Origin: Nocardia brasiliensis ATCC 700358
GTDB taxonomy: Bacteria > Actinomycetota > Actinomycetes > Mycobacteriales > Mycobacteriaceae
Assembly: GCF_000250675.2 (NCBI RefSeq)
Contig: NC_018681.1
Span: 3,968,001 to 4,032,000, forward strand
Direction: 5' to 3'
Length of the DNA: 64,000 nt
Made by a program: the position numbers and the translations under genes. Shown one piece after another: positions 43,381 to 53,896 of this stretch. Each line of letters begins with the position of its first letter. Position 1 is the first letter of the stretch. The notes below the pieces were generated by a model. It saw only the letters and a program-made list of their open reading frames with translations. It did no database searches and was not told where the DNA came from.

Positions 43381-43860
43381 GTGAGCGAGAACAAAGACCC
43401 GGGTTACGGGGAGACCGCGGCCGAGACGACGTCGGTCTTCCGCGCGGATTTCCTGAACGAGGTCGACGCGTCGCGCTCCGGAGAGCCGACCGGTGAACAG
43501 CCGGTCCAAGGGGTCGAGGGTCTGCCCGTTGGTGCGGCCCTCTTGGTCGTCAAGCGCGGTCCGAACGCGGGCTCGCGGTTCCTGCTGGATCAGCCGACCA
43601 CGTCGGCCGGTCGCCACCCCGACAGTGACATCTTTCTCGACGACGTCACCGTCAGCCGTCGGCACGCCGAGTTCCGTCAGGACGACGATTCGTTCCAGGT
43701 GGTCGATGTGGGCAGCCTGAACGGCACCTATGTGAATCGGGAGCCGGTGGACTCCTCGGAACTCCAGAACGGCGACGAGGTGCAGATCGGCAAGTTCCGT
43801 CTGGTGTTCCTCACCGGACCGAAGGCGTCGGTGAGCGAAACGGGTGCAGGGAGCCTATGA
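43381..43860 (+). CDS. garA: FHA-domain regulator of 2-oxoglutarate metabolism
   Basis: A 159-residue protein of the GarA/OdhI family. The N-terminal phosphorylation motif is ETTSVFRADF with Thr16 and Thr17, the residues targeted by PknB and PknG in relatives. The FHA domain occupies about 50-150, with GRHPDSDIFLDDVTVSRRHA (the phosphothreonine-binding Arg and Ser, and His) and DVGSLNGTYVNREPV. Unphosphorylated GarA inhibits 2-oxoglutarate dehydrogenase and acts on glutamate dehydrogenase and glutamate synthase. AGGAGGAG precedes the GTG at 43381. Next to ftsR, as in related genomes. Confidence 0.96.
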   Translation: MSENKDPGYGETAAETTSVFRADFLNEVDASRSGEPTGEQPVQGVEGLPVGAALLVVKRGPNAGSRFLLDQPTTSAGRHPDSDIFLDDVTVSRRHAEFRQDDDSFQVVDVGSLNGTYVNREPVDSSELQNGDEVQIGKFRLVFLTGPKASVSETGAGSL

Positions 43861-43927
43861 GCACGCGGCGTCGGGTCGAAGGGCTCGGGGTCATGAGAGT
43901 GTGTGCTGTGTCGAGGGATAGGGCACT

Positions 43928-44761
43928 GTGACGGGCGCGGCGCAATGGGCACGCGGAGGCATGTCGATCGGCTCCGTGCTCGACCTGTTGCGCCCGGACT
44001 TTCCGGACGTCACCATCTCCAAAATCCGTTTCCTGGAGGCGGAAGGCCTCATTCGGCCGGAGCGAACGCCCTCGGGCTATCGCAGGTTCTCCGTCGCCGA
44101 TTGTGAACGGCTGCGGTTCGTCTTGACCGCGCAACGCGATCAATACCTGCCGCTGAAGGTGATCAAGGAACAACTCGAAGCGATCGACAGCGGTGCGGCG
44201 TCGCTCGGGGTACGGGAAGCCCGTGCCCGAGCGCACTCCGGCCGCACGGGTGCCGCGGAGCCGACCACTACCGGATCGGCCTCCGGGCACCCTGCCGCGT
44301 CCGGCGGGAACAGCAACGGTGCCGCGGCGCCGAGGAGGCTCGGCGTGGTGCCCAGCGAGATTTCCCCCGACGATCTGCGTTTCGATCACGAAATCCGGCT
44401 CACCCGCGCGGATCTGCTCGCGAAGGCCGAGATCGACGACGCGTTCCTGAACGATCTGATCCGGGCCAACCTCATCACCCCCGGCGCCGCCGGCTTCTTC
44501 GACGGTGATGCGGTGACCCTGGCCAAGACCGCCAAGGCGATGGCCGAATTCGGTTTGGAGGCACGGCATCTGCGTGCGTTCAAACTCGCCGCCGACCGCG
44601 AGGCCGCGCTGGTCGCGCAGATCGCCGCGCCGATCGCGAAGAGCCGCGATGCCGGCGCTCGCGCGCGCGCCGAGGAAACCGTGCGGGAATTGGCGGCGCT
44701 GTCGTTGACGTTGCATGCCTGTCTGGTGAAGTCGTCGGTGCGGACGTCGCTGGGCGGCTGA
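43928..44761 (+). CDS. ftsR: MerR-type regulator FtsR (Rv1828-like)
   Basis: A 277-residue MerR-family regulator immediately after garA. The N-terminal winged helix reads MSIGSVLDLLRPDFPDVTISK-IRFLEAEGLIRPERTPSGYRRF. A Ser/Thr/Gly-rich linker (about residues 100-135) leads to a helical C-terminal domain (AKAEIDDAFLNDLIRANLI) shared with its second-MerR neighbour family. The C. glutamicum orthologue FtsR activates ftsZ; Rv1828 complements it. Assignment rests on gene order and domain layout. GTG at 43928 is used; an internal ATG 12 residues later (MSIGSVL) is a credible alternative. Confidence 0.88.
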   Translation: MTGAAQWARGGMSIGSVLDLLRPDFPDVTISKIRFLEAEGLIRPERTPSGYRRFSVADCERLRFVLTAQRDQYLPLKVIKEQLEAIDSGAASLGVREARARAHSGRTGAAEPTTTGSASGHPAASGGNSNGAAAPRRLGVVPSEISPDDLRFDHEIRLTRADLLAKAEIDDAFLNDLIRANLITPGAAGFFDGDAVTLAKTAKAMAEFGLEARHLRAFKLAADREAALVAQIAAPIAKSRDAGARARAEETVRELAALSLTLHACLVKSSVRTSLGG

Positions 44762-44933
44762 ACATCCCGGCGAATCACCAGGCCGGGCTGAAGTGTCAGG
44801 TTTCAGTCGGCCAACACGCCGATTTCGGCTGTGCACACGCATCGCTGCACCCGTCCGCGTTCGCCTAGACTCGTGGTACGGCGAGCTCTGCGGTGGTCGT
44901 GCCGGGCGGCCTGGCGAAATGGGAGGCAGTGCG

Positions 44934-45017
44934 ATGAGTGAGCGAAGCGAGCGAATCATGTTGCAGCGTGCTTCGCGCGTGGCGGAGCTGAGCGGAGCGA
45001 GGCGCAGCCATGAGTGA
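44934..45017 (+). CDS. 27-codon leader peptide ORF (MSERSERI type)
   Basis: A short ORF with ATG at 44934 and GGGAGG 7 bases upstream, reading MSERSERIMLQRASRVAELS and ending in GARRSHE. Its last bases overlap the start of the DUF151 gene as ATGAGTGA, so the ribosome could pass directly to that gene. The DNA is built from repeated GAGCGAAGCGAGCG and GAGCGGAGCGAGGCG modules and contains GCGAAGC/GCTTCGC arms. The nucleotide and peptide repeats recall sequences seen upstream of other actinobacterial genes, but a coding function is unproven. Confidence 0.45.
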   Translation: MSERSERIMLQRASRVAELSGARRSHE

Positions 45018-45483
45018 AATGCGGGTTATCGGCATTCGTGTCGAACAGCCACAGAATCAGCCCGTGCTGTTGCTTCGTGAGGTGTCGGGGGACCGGTATC
45101 TACCGATCTGGATCGGGCAGGCGGAAGCGACCGCGATCGTGCTGGAGCAGGAGGGGGTGACGCCGATTCGGCCGCTGACCCACGATTTGATCAAGATCCT
45201 GATCACCGAGCTCGGGCACACACTGAAAGAGGTGCGCATCGTCGATCTGCAGGAGGGCACCTTCTACGCGGATCTGGTGTTCGACAACGATCTGCACGTG
45301 TCGGCACGGCCGTCGGATTCGGTAGCGATCGCCTTGCGGGTGGGTTGCCCGATCTATGCCGAGGAACCGGTGCTCGAGGAGGCCGGGCTGGTCATGCCGG
45401 ACGAGCGCGAGGACGAGGTGGAGAAGTTCAAGGAGTTCCTCGAGTCGGTGTCACCCGACGATTTCAAGGCCACCGACAGCTGA
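45010..45483 (+). CDS. Bifunctional nuclease family protein (DUF151, Rv1829-like)
   Basis: A 157-residue protein. The core MRVIGIRVEQPQNQPVLLLRE, YLPIWIGQAEATAIVLEQEG, RPLTHDLIKILITELG and HVSARPSDSVAIALRVGCPIY are the conserved DUF151 blocks. Some plant and archaeal members have nuclease activity; the role in actinobacteria is unknown. The acidic tail (REDEVEKFKEFLESVSPDD) is typical. The ATG at 45010 overlaps the stop of the 27-codon leader. It sits between the two MerR genes as in M. tuberculosis, suggesting a conserved function linked to growth control. Confidence 0.9.
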   Translation: MSEMRVIGIRVEQPQNQPVLLLREVSGDRYLPIWIGQAEATAIVLEQEGVTPIRPLTHDLIKILITELGHTLKEVRIVDLQEGTFYADLVFDNDLHVSARPSDSVAIALRVGCPIYAEEPVLEEAGLVMPDEREDEVEKFKEFLESVSPDDFKATDS

Positions 45484-45648
45484 CCAGGATCTTTCCGGCA
45501 TCCCGGCGTTTTCCCGGGATGACCGGGGGATCAGCTCTGAACTAGAGCTTGAGACTTTGACCGCGCGTCGCGTTTGGCTCGACGATGGTGCTCCCTGGAC
45601 AATCTAGGGGAGTAATCTCGATAGTTGGGCCACGTCCGTTTTGGCCAG

Positions 45649-45684
45649 TTCGGCAGTACCGCAGTGTTCGGCAGTACCGCAGTG
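45649..45684. repeat. Perfect tandem duplication of 18 bp
   Basis: TTCGGCAGTACCGCAGTG occurs twice with no gap (45649-45666 and 45667-45684). It lies about 60-95 bases before the second MerR start, in its likely promoter or leader. Confidence 0.85.
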
Positions 45685-45743
45685 GTCGAAACGGAGCCGG
45701 GTCATCGATGAGGCTAGCCGTCGGCGAAGCAAGGGAGTGGTCA

Positions 45744-46301
45744 GTGGCAGAGCAATCGCAGGATGTGGTACAGCCAGGCCTGTTCCCGGACGACTCGGTT
45801 CCTGACGATCTAGTCGGCTACCGGGTACCCAGTGCATGCCAGGTGGCCGGGATCACCTACCGGCAGCTCGACTATTGGGCGCGGACCGGATTGGTCGTGC
45901 CCTCCATCCGCAGCGCGGCCGGCTCGGGGAGCCAGCGGCTGTATTCCTTCAAGGACATCCTGGTCCTGAAGATCGTGAAGCGGCTGCTCGACGCGGGCAT
46001 CTCGCTACAGAACATCAGGATCGCGGTCGACCATCTCCGCAGCAGGGGAGTGCAGGACCTCGCGGGCATCACGCTCTTCTCGGACGGGACCTCCGTGTAC
46101 GAGTGCACCTCGCCCGAGGAGGTCGTTGATTTACTGCAGGGTGGGCAGGGCGTCTTCGGTATCGCCATCAGCGGCGCCATGCACGAACTCACCGGTGCCA
46201 TCGCCAATTTCCCGGCAGAACGCGCGTCCGCGGTGACCGAGCGGCCGGAGGACGAGCTGTCCTACCGTCGCAAGGCGCGAATGAACCGCAAGACCGGTTA
46301 A
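45744..46301 (+). CDS. MerR-family regulator (Rv1830-like)
   Basis: A 185-residue MerR protein. VGYRVPSACQVAGITYRQLD then YWARTGLVVPSIRSAAGSGS is the DNA-binding winged helix, followed by the RLYSFKDILVLKIVKRLLDAG helix and a dimerisation region with GISLQNIRIAVDHLRSRGVQ. No metal-binding Cys pattern is seen, so the signal is unknown. It corresponds in position to Rv1830. GTG at 45744 follows AAGGGAG; the frame is open further upstream without a ribosome site. A terminator hairpin follows its stop. Confidence 0.9.
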   Translation: MAEQSQDVVQPGLFPDDSVPDDLVGYRVPSACQVAGITYRQLDYWARTGLVVPSIRSAAGSGSQRLYSFKDILVLKIVKRLLDAGISLQNIRIAVDHLRSRGVQDLAGITLFSDGTSVYECTSPEEVVDLLQGGQGVFGIAISGAMHELTGAIANFPAERASAVTERPEDELSYRRKARMNRKTG

Positions 46302-46315
46302 GAGATAAAGCCGAC

Positions 46316-46358
46316 ACAACACCCCGCCTCCCCGTCATCGAGGGTAGCGGGGTGTTGT
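46316..46358 (+). terminator. Terminator hairpin after the second MerR gene
   Basis: ACAACACCCCGC and GCGGGGTGTTGT pair perfectly over 12 bp around about 19 bases, with minor inner pairing. It starts about 15 bases after the MerR stop codon. Confidence 0.82.
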
Positions 46359-46560
46359 GCTGTGTGGCACTTGAATTTTCGAAGCGCCAGGGCTGGTTGA
46401 TTCAAAAACATCAGGATACGCAGATATGCGCATCTAACGATGAATGTGCCGCAAAGCGAGTCGGGCACGAACAGCACGTGACCAGCACGACACGGCAGGG
46501 AAGGGAGCCGGTGGCGCACATCGGCGTGGCGTCGGCATAAACTGGTGGCGCGTCGCCGCC
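46359..46560 (+). promoter_or_regulatory. Promoter region of gcvP
   Basis: A gene-free stretch between the terminator and the glycine riboswitch. A -10-like TAAACT at 46538-46543 would place the transcript start near 46550, just ahead of the first aptamer. No clear -35 is seen. An open frame on the minus strand here has no support. Confidence 0.5.
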
Positions 46561-46765
46561 GTGCGGGAGAGTTCCGGGTAACCCCGGACGCCGAAGGAGC
46601 AGCACCTCTCCGTCAATCTCTCAGGCAAAAGGACCGTACGGGCTTCGACGTCTCTGGAAAGCGGTGGCCTGCTACGAGCGGAGTCGCCCGCCCACGGGGA
46701 AAGGGGCTCGGCTCAGGTCGCGGCAACCGAATCTCTCAGGCGCCCCGACAGAGGGAGAGGGCTGG
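46561..46765 (+). promoter_or_regulatory. Tandem glycine riboswitch
   Basis: Two consecutive glycine aptamers. The first (about 46561-46662) has GGGAGAG, GCCGAAGGAGCAGCA, CTCTCAGGCAAAAGGACCG and TCTCTGGAAAG. The second (about 46665-46765) ends with ATCTCTCAGGCGCCCCGACA and GGGAGAGG. These are the conserved core elements of the gcvT-type riboswitch class. It sits 46 bases before the gcvP start, so glycine binding should switch on gcvP expression. Boundaries are approximate. Confidence 0.93.
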
Positions 46766-46810
46766 TACCCGTCGACCGACGTCGACCCGCCCGACCCCAT
46801 GGGAGCTGCC

Positions 46811-49621
<2,811 letters not shown>

Positions 49622-49633
49622 GGTAGCCCGGCC

Positions 49634-49652
49634 GGGTGCGCTGAGCGCACCC
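49634..49652. terminator. Hairpin after gcvP
   Basis: GGGTGCGC-TGA-GCGCACCC: perfect 8-bp arms and a 3-base loop, 13 bases after the gcvP stop. Its 3' arm begins the 14-base GCGCACCCGTTCTG, which recurs at 49683-49696 within the next palindrome. Confidence 0.75.
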
Positions 49653-49662
49653 GTTCTGGCTC

Positions 49663-49736
49663 GCCGCACCACTTCCGTTGTCGCGCACCCGTTCTGAGAT
49701 ACCAGAGGGGGTGCGCGACGACGGAAGGGGTGCGGC
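49663..49736. repeat. 74-bp imperfect palindrome in a convergent gap
   Basis: Arms 49663-49696 and 49703-49736 pair almost throughout around the loop AGATAC (two mismatches and two G-T pairs). It lies between gcvP and the convergent VWA gene, probably serving as a bidirectional terminator. Its outer arm shares GCAC-N2-CTTCCG and GCACCCG-N-T-N-TG with the element at 32432-32509. Confidence 0.83.
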
Positions 49737-49745
49737 TTTCGGTGT

Positions 49746-51416
49746 TTACGGGGTCGTCAGCGACTGCACGATCGCCGAGGCGAAGGTGAGATCGTCGGAG
49801 GTGGCCAGGCGGGTGTAGGTGCCGCCGCTCTGTTCGGAGATGCTCTTCAGCGTCTGCGTGCCGGGGCCGCCGATCACGATGATGTCCACGCGGACCGGGT
49901 GCGCCTTGTCGATCGCCGCGGCCATATCGCTCGCGAGTTTCGCGCCGGTGACCGAGGAATCGTCATCGGGTCCGTCGGTGATGAGCAGCACCGAATTGGT
50001 GCGTCCCGCAGTGTAGTTGGCGACCGCGTTCTTATAGGCGGCGATCAAGGAGGGGTAGGCCTGATCGGCGCGGACGTCGGTGGCGCGCAGGGCGCCGAGT
50101 GCGCTGCTGACCTTCGTGCGCTGGGCGTCGGTGAGCGGCGCGGTGGCGGCCTGCACCTTGTAGGGCTTGGTGTCGTCGAGGTTCTTGCCGAAGGTCCAGA
50201 TGCCGAGGCCGAAGTCGGGCGGCATGACGGTCATCGTGGAGTTGAGGGCGGCGATCACGTTGGCGAGCCTGGTGGTGGAACCGTCGGCGGTCGACATCGA
50301 CGCCGAGACGTCCACCAGCACAGTCGATTGCACGCCGAGCACCGGGTTGGCGAGGGTGCCGGCGACCTTGTCCAGGACCGCGCGCGGCGGTGCGGGTGCG
50401 GTGGCGGGCGGGCCTGCGGTGAACCCGGCCGCGGCGAACGTCTGCGCGGTCTCCGGGGTGCGCAGGAAGTCGGCGAACAGACCGCCGATCAGGTTCTGGG
50501 TCTTGTCGACCCACGGCCCGGACATCAGCGCCGCGGGGTGGTCGGCGATCGGTGCGGCCCCGGACGGACGGTAAACAGCAAGTCCAGGTTGGCTTTTGAT
50601 CTGCTGCTCGGTCGTGGCGACGGCGTGCACGGTGGCGTCCTTGGGCGCGCCCGCGAGCGCGCTGAAGGCGGCGGCGGTGTCGGGTACCTCGGGTGCTTCG
50701 GCGGCGAGTCCGGAGATCGCCGAGACGACCTGGCCCGACTGCGCGGCGGGGTCGGTGAGTGGGTCCGCGCCGGAGACCGCGGAGCCGACCGCGATGGCGG
50801 CGGCTAGGGTGGCGTCGCCGGGCGGCAGTGCCATGCGCAGGCCGCCCCAGCCGGACAGGCCGATATCGCCGAGCGAACCCTGTTGCAGGCGTGGCAGATC
50901 CGACCACGACGACTTGGCTTCTTCGAGGGCGCCGCGCAATTCGTCGGGCACCGCGAGCACGATCGGGCTCGCTGCGATCGGCGCGGGTGTGCCCTCGATG
51001 AGGCCGGGGACGCGCATGGCTTCGATGGAGCGGGTCGAGTCCGGGATCCACAGCACCGGTTGCGGGCCGAGATGCTGATCCCACGGCTTGCCGCTGGTGA
51101 AGGCGGCGACGATGGAGGCGGACGGCTGGGTGGTCACCGACACCTGCGCGCAGTGGTCGCGCACCTTCGGCTTTGTCGCGTTGTAGCGGTCCGCGGCCGC
51201 TCTGACCTGCGGTGCGATATCCGGATCGGCCGTCACGTACAGCGTCGCGGCGCCGGAGACGCATTCGGCCGCGGCGGCGCTGTCCTCGTCCGCGGCCCGG
51301 TCTCGCAACTGAAACCAGCCGAAGACGCCCGCGACCAGCAGCACGATGGCCACTATCGCGAGAACCGGACCTTTACTGACGCCACGGGACCTGGTTCCGC
51401 TGCGATGAGTGCCCAC
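49746..51416 (-). CDS. Membrane-anchored solute-binding plus VWA-domain protein (Rv1836c-like)
   Basis: A 556-residue protein. A basic N-terminus and one membrane helix (PVLAIVAIVLLVAGVFGWFQ, about residues 17-36) anchor an extracytoplasmic region. Residues about 50-350 look like a periplasmic solute-binding domain (TLYVTADPDIAPQVRAAADR, AASPIVLAVPDELRG). The C-terminal VWA domain has the MIDAS motif DVSASMS and a later TDGPDD, so it could bind a metal-dependent partner. It corresponds to Rv1836c by position and architecture; function unknown. GTG at 51416 has no ribosome site and follows a -10-like TACACT, suggesting a leaderless message. Convergent with gcvP. Confidence 0.85.
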   Translation of the reverse strand: MGTHRSGTRSRGVSKGPVLAIVAIVLLVAGVFGWFQLRDRAADEDSAAAAECVSGAATLYVTADPDIAPQVRAAADRYNATKPKVRDHCAQVSVTTQPSASIVAAFTSGKPWDQHLGPQPVLWIPDSTRSIEAMRVPGLIEGTPAPIAASPIVLAVPDELRGALEEAKSSWSDLPRLQQGSLGDIGLSGWGGLRMALPPGDATLAAAIAVGSAVSGADPLTDPAAQSGQVVSAISGLAAEAPEVPDTAAAFSALAGAPKDATVHAVATTEQQIKSQPGLAVYRPSGAAPIADHPAALMSGPWVDKTQNLIGGLFADFLRTPETAQTFAAAGFTAGPPATAPAPPRAVLDKVAGTLANPVLGVQSTVLVDVSASMSTADGSTTRLANVIAALNSTMTVMPPDFGLGIWTFGKNLDDTKPYKVQAATAPLTDAQRTKVSSALGALRATDVRADQAYPSLIAAYKNAVANYTAGRTNSVLLITDGPDDDSSVTGAKLASDMAAAIDKAHPVRVDIIVIGGPGTQTLKSISEQSGGTYTRLATSDDLTFASAIVQSLTTP

Positions 51417-51528
51417 GGTGCACAGTGTATGTTCACCTGCGGTTTGCGGGCTCGGCGAGTCTCCTGCTCGTCGGCGTGCCGTGTCGAAACGCCCGGCGTC
51501 GTGCCCGGACGGGGCACGACGCCGGTGG

Positions 51529-51804
51529 TCAGGGGCGGATCATCCGCCCCCGGTCGAACTCGTGGCCACCCCAGACGCCGGACTGGCCGGTGCGCGCGGC
51601 GAATTCGCCGCACGCGGTGCGGATGGGGCAGTCCGCGCAGACCTCGCGCGCGTAGTCGAAGTCCTGCGACGGATACGGGAACCAGGCCTCGTGATGCGGG
51701 TCACCGCGGCAGGCGGCCCGATGCCATTCGCCGGAGTCCGAGAGTGGGAGCAGCTCCGCCAGGGTCAGCTGCACGACGGCGGCGGTGTCGGTGTGGACGG
51801 TCAT
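51529..51804 (-). CDS. WhiB-family iron-sulfur regulator
   Basis: A 91-residue WhiB-like protein. The four cluster ligands are Cys32, Cys56, Cys59 and Cys65 (ACRGDPHHEAWFP ... VCADCPIRTAC), holding a redox- or NO-sensitive [4Fe-4S] cluster. The GVWGG turn (residues 76-80) is followed by HEFDRGRMIRP, the basic DNA-contacting tail. The ATG at 51804 has a GGAGAC-type site upstream. It lies 24 bases after the HNH gene on the same strand, so both may be co-transcribed. The WhiB class cannot be assigned by sequence alone. Confidence 0.93.
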   Translation of the reverse strand: MTVHTDTAAVVQLTLAELLPLSDSGEWHRAACRGDPHHEAWFPYPSQDFDYAREVCADCPIRTACGEFAARTGQSGVWGGHEFDRGRMIRP

Positions 51805-51828
51805 CGTGGTTGTCTCCTTTCTCGGATA

Positions 51829-52386
51829 TCAGGTCCGTGCGAGCTGCTTCCAGATCTGTCGCTGCTGTCTGGCCCGGTGGTTGGGCGCCTTCGGCACCCA
51901 GAGCAACCGCATGCCCGCCTCCTCGGGCGTGCGGTCGGCCTTGCTCGTGTTGCACGGCCCGCAGCAGGCGACGAGGTTGCTCCAGGTGTTCGGGCCGCCC
52001 CGGCTGCGCGGGCGGATGTGGTCGACGGTGCGGGCCCAGGCGGCGCAGTAGCCGCAGCGGTGGTTGTCCCGGCGCAGCACACCGGCCCAGGTGGCGCGGC
52101 TCTCGTCGTGTACCCGGGTGCTGTGCTCGAGGTAGACGTAGCGCAGCAGCCGGATGGTTTCCGGCAGGAGCACCTCGACGTGTTGGGACCGGATCGTGAA
52201 GTGCGGGACCCGGTCGGCGATCGACTCCGCGGTTCCGGCCATGAGCAGCACCACGGCCCGGTCGGCGCTGATCTCGTCGAGTGCCTCGTAGGAGGCGTTG
52301 AGCACCAGCACGCCGGTGTGTATCCAGTTGTCGGCGGTGACGGCCGCGGGGTAGGCGGCATGGCGGAAGGGCATGGGAATCACCAT
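51829..52386 (-). CDS. HNH endonuclease family protein
   Basis: A 185-residue protein. The HNH fold is at about residues 110-150: RCGYCAAWARTVDHIRPRS, then RGGPNTWSNLVACCGPCNTSK with the two zinc-binding Cys pairs and the catalytic His of the DH motif and the Asn. The N-terminal part (NWIHTGVLVLNASYEALDEI, then AVVLLMAGTAESIADRVPHF) matches a common actinobacterial HNH subgroup often annotated as restriction or McrA-like endonuclease; function unknown. The start may be the first ATG (52386) or the second at 52374. WhiB follows directly. Confidence 0.88.
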   Translation of the reverse strand: MVIPMPFRHAAYPAAVTADNWIHTGVLVLNASYEALDEISADRAVVLLMAGTAESIADRVPHFTIRSQHVEVLLPETIRLLRYVYLEHSTRVHDESRATWAGVLRRDNHRCGYCAAWARTVDHIRPRSRGGPNTWSNLVACCGPCNTSKADRTPEEAGMRLLWVPKAPNHRARQQRQIWKQLART

Positions 52387-52425
52387 GTTTCGGGAAGAGT
52401 CGAGCGATGCGGCGGAAGGGGGAGG

Positions 52426-52518
52426 TCAGCGACCGTCTTGGAGGCGGCTGTTTTCGCGACCTGGTTTCACGGTCGACAAGCGCTGGGCCGCATGGGTGTT
52501 CGGCATGGTCGGGCGCAT
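52426..52518 (-). CDS. Short 30-codon ORF with a strong ribosome site
   Basis: ATG at 52518 preceded by GGAGAGGAGGAGGTGGCGA; reads MRPTMPNTHAAQRLSTVKPG and continues RENSRLQDGR to a TGA at 52428-52426. It lies 39 bases before the HNH gene on the same strand. No motif and no homology known; it may be a leader ORF for the HNH-WhiB unit or chance. Confidence 0.35.
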   Translation of the reverse strand: MRPTMPNTHAAQRLSTVKPGRENSRLQDGR

Positions 52519-52632
52519 TCGCCACCTCCTCCTCTCCACGTGCTCGGGCGTCACCGCTACTCGGTGATCATCGTCGAATCCCATGGTGACATAACGGACC
52601 TACCGTTGTCGGGTCATTTTTCGCGGCTCGGC

Positions 52633-53846
52633 TCAGGCGGCGTGCTGCCCGGTCAGGGCCGCGTCGGCGCTGGTCGAGCGGGTGCGCAGGATGCCGGCCG
52701 CGGCCGCGGCGAGCACGCAGAACGCGACGGGCAGGAAGAAGACGACGTCGAGTGCGGCGAAGTGGGTGAGCGGTCCGATGATCGCGGGTCCGGCCAGCAT
52801 GCCGAGATATCCGATGCCCGCCACGCGGGCGACGTTGGCGCCCACCGCGTTTCGGTCCGCGTGACCGGCGGCGCTGAACAGTTGCGGGACGCACCCGGAC
52901 ATGCCCGCACCGAAGATGCCCATCCGAGGAGCGCGAGGGGAATCCACGGGGAGAGCGCGGCAGTGGACAGGCCGAGCGCCGCCGTCGCCGCGCCGTAGCG
53001 AAGGATGGCCACCGGGCCGAACCGGGTGCTGAGCCGATCGGCGAGCAGGCGGCCGACGGTCATCGCGGTGGCGAAGGCGCCGTAGGCGAGCGCGGCGGTG
53101 GCGGGGGAGGCGGACAGCACGTCGCGCAGATGCAGTGTGCTCCAATCGTTGGCGACGCCTTCGCAGAGCATGAGCAGGAACGCGAGGACGGCGAGCAGCC
53201 AGATCCGCCGGGTCGCTTTGTATTTGCCGCTTGTCGCGGAAGTGTTTGCGGTGCCGGCGGTTTCGGCCCGAAGCAGGGACGGTGCGGCGGACAGCGCGAC
53301 AGCGAGCCCGAGCAGGGCCGCGACGCCGAGCGTGATGGCGGGTGACCAGTCCCAGCTCAGCGTGCGGGCGCCGATCAGCGCGGCGAGTACACCGCCCAGC
53401 GAGAAGGTGGCGTGGAACGCCGACATCACCGCGCGCTGATAGCCGTGTTCGACCTGGACGGCGTGCGAGTTCATCGCGACGTCGAGACAGCCGTTGCCGA
53501 GCCCGAGTCCGAACAGGGCCGCGCCGAGCAGCCAGCCGTCGGTGGCCAGCCCGGGCGGTACCAAGGCGACCGCGCACAGCGCGGCGCTCGCCGGGACGAC
53601 GACACGGGCGCCGAAACGATCGGCGAGCGGGCCGACGATCTGCATGCCCGCGAAGGCCCCCGCACCAAGAAGCAGGAGCAGCCAGCCGAGTGTCGCGTGG
53701 CTGATGCCGGTCCGCTGTTCGATCGCCGGGATGTGCACGACCCACATGCCCATCAGGAATCCGTTCAGGGCGAAGAAGGCGAAGGTGGCCAGGCGTGCGG
53801 CGCGCAACGTACTTTGCATGCTTCCGAACATAACGAACACGATCAC
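52633..53846 (-). pseudogene. MFS transporter with a single-base frameshift
   Basis: An approximately 400-residue MFS protein split between two frames. The frame starting at 53846 gives FFALNGFLMGMWVVHIPAIEQR, GPLADRFGARVVVPASAALC and continues to SPWIPLALLGW (near 52925), then turns to nonsense. The frame that ends at 52633 supplies the expected continuation GIFGAGMSGCVPQLFSAAGH and ends with VVFFLPVAFCVLAAAAAGIL. The joint lies at GGATGGGCATC near 52915-52925, where one extra G would restore the frame. It may be a sequencing error, a real loss, or a slippage site. Divergent from a DeoR gene; substrate unknown. Start codon uncertain (53846 or 53819). Confidence 0.82.
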
Positions 53847-53875
53847 TGTGTGAAATATTGATTTATGAACATAAC
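53826..53875. promoter_or_regulatory. Probable DeoR operator region
   Basis: GAACATAAC occurs at 53826-53834 and again at 53867-53875, both in the same orientation, and the second lies inside the dyad TTATG-AA-CATAA. GAACATAACGAACA at 53826-53839 resembles the spaced GTTCG repeats of GlpR/DeoR sites. Located between the divergent MFS and DeoR genes. Confidence 0.5.
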
Positions 53876-53896
53876 TGATGTTTGAATGGCAGTGTG

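Noticed and set aside
46664..46810. Longer N-terminus for GcvP starting at 46664 or the ATG at 46799
   Set aside because: The upstream frame runs through the glycine riboswitch; GTG at 46811 has the right ribosome site and gives the family N-terminus.
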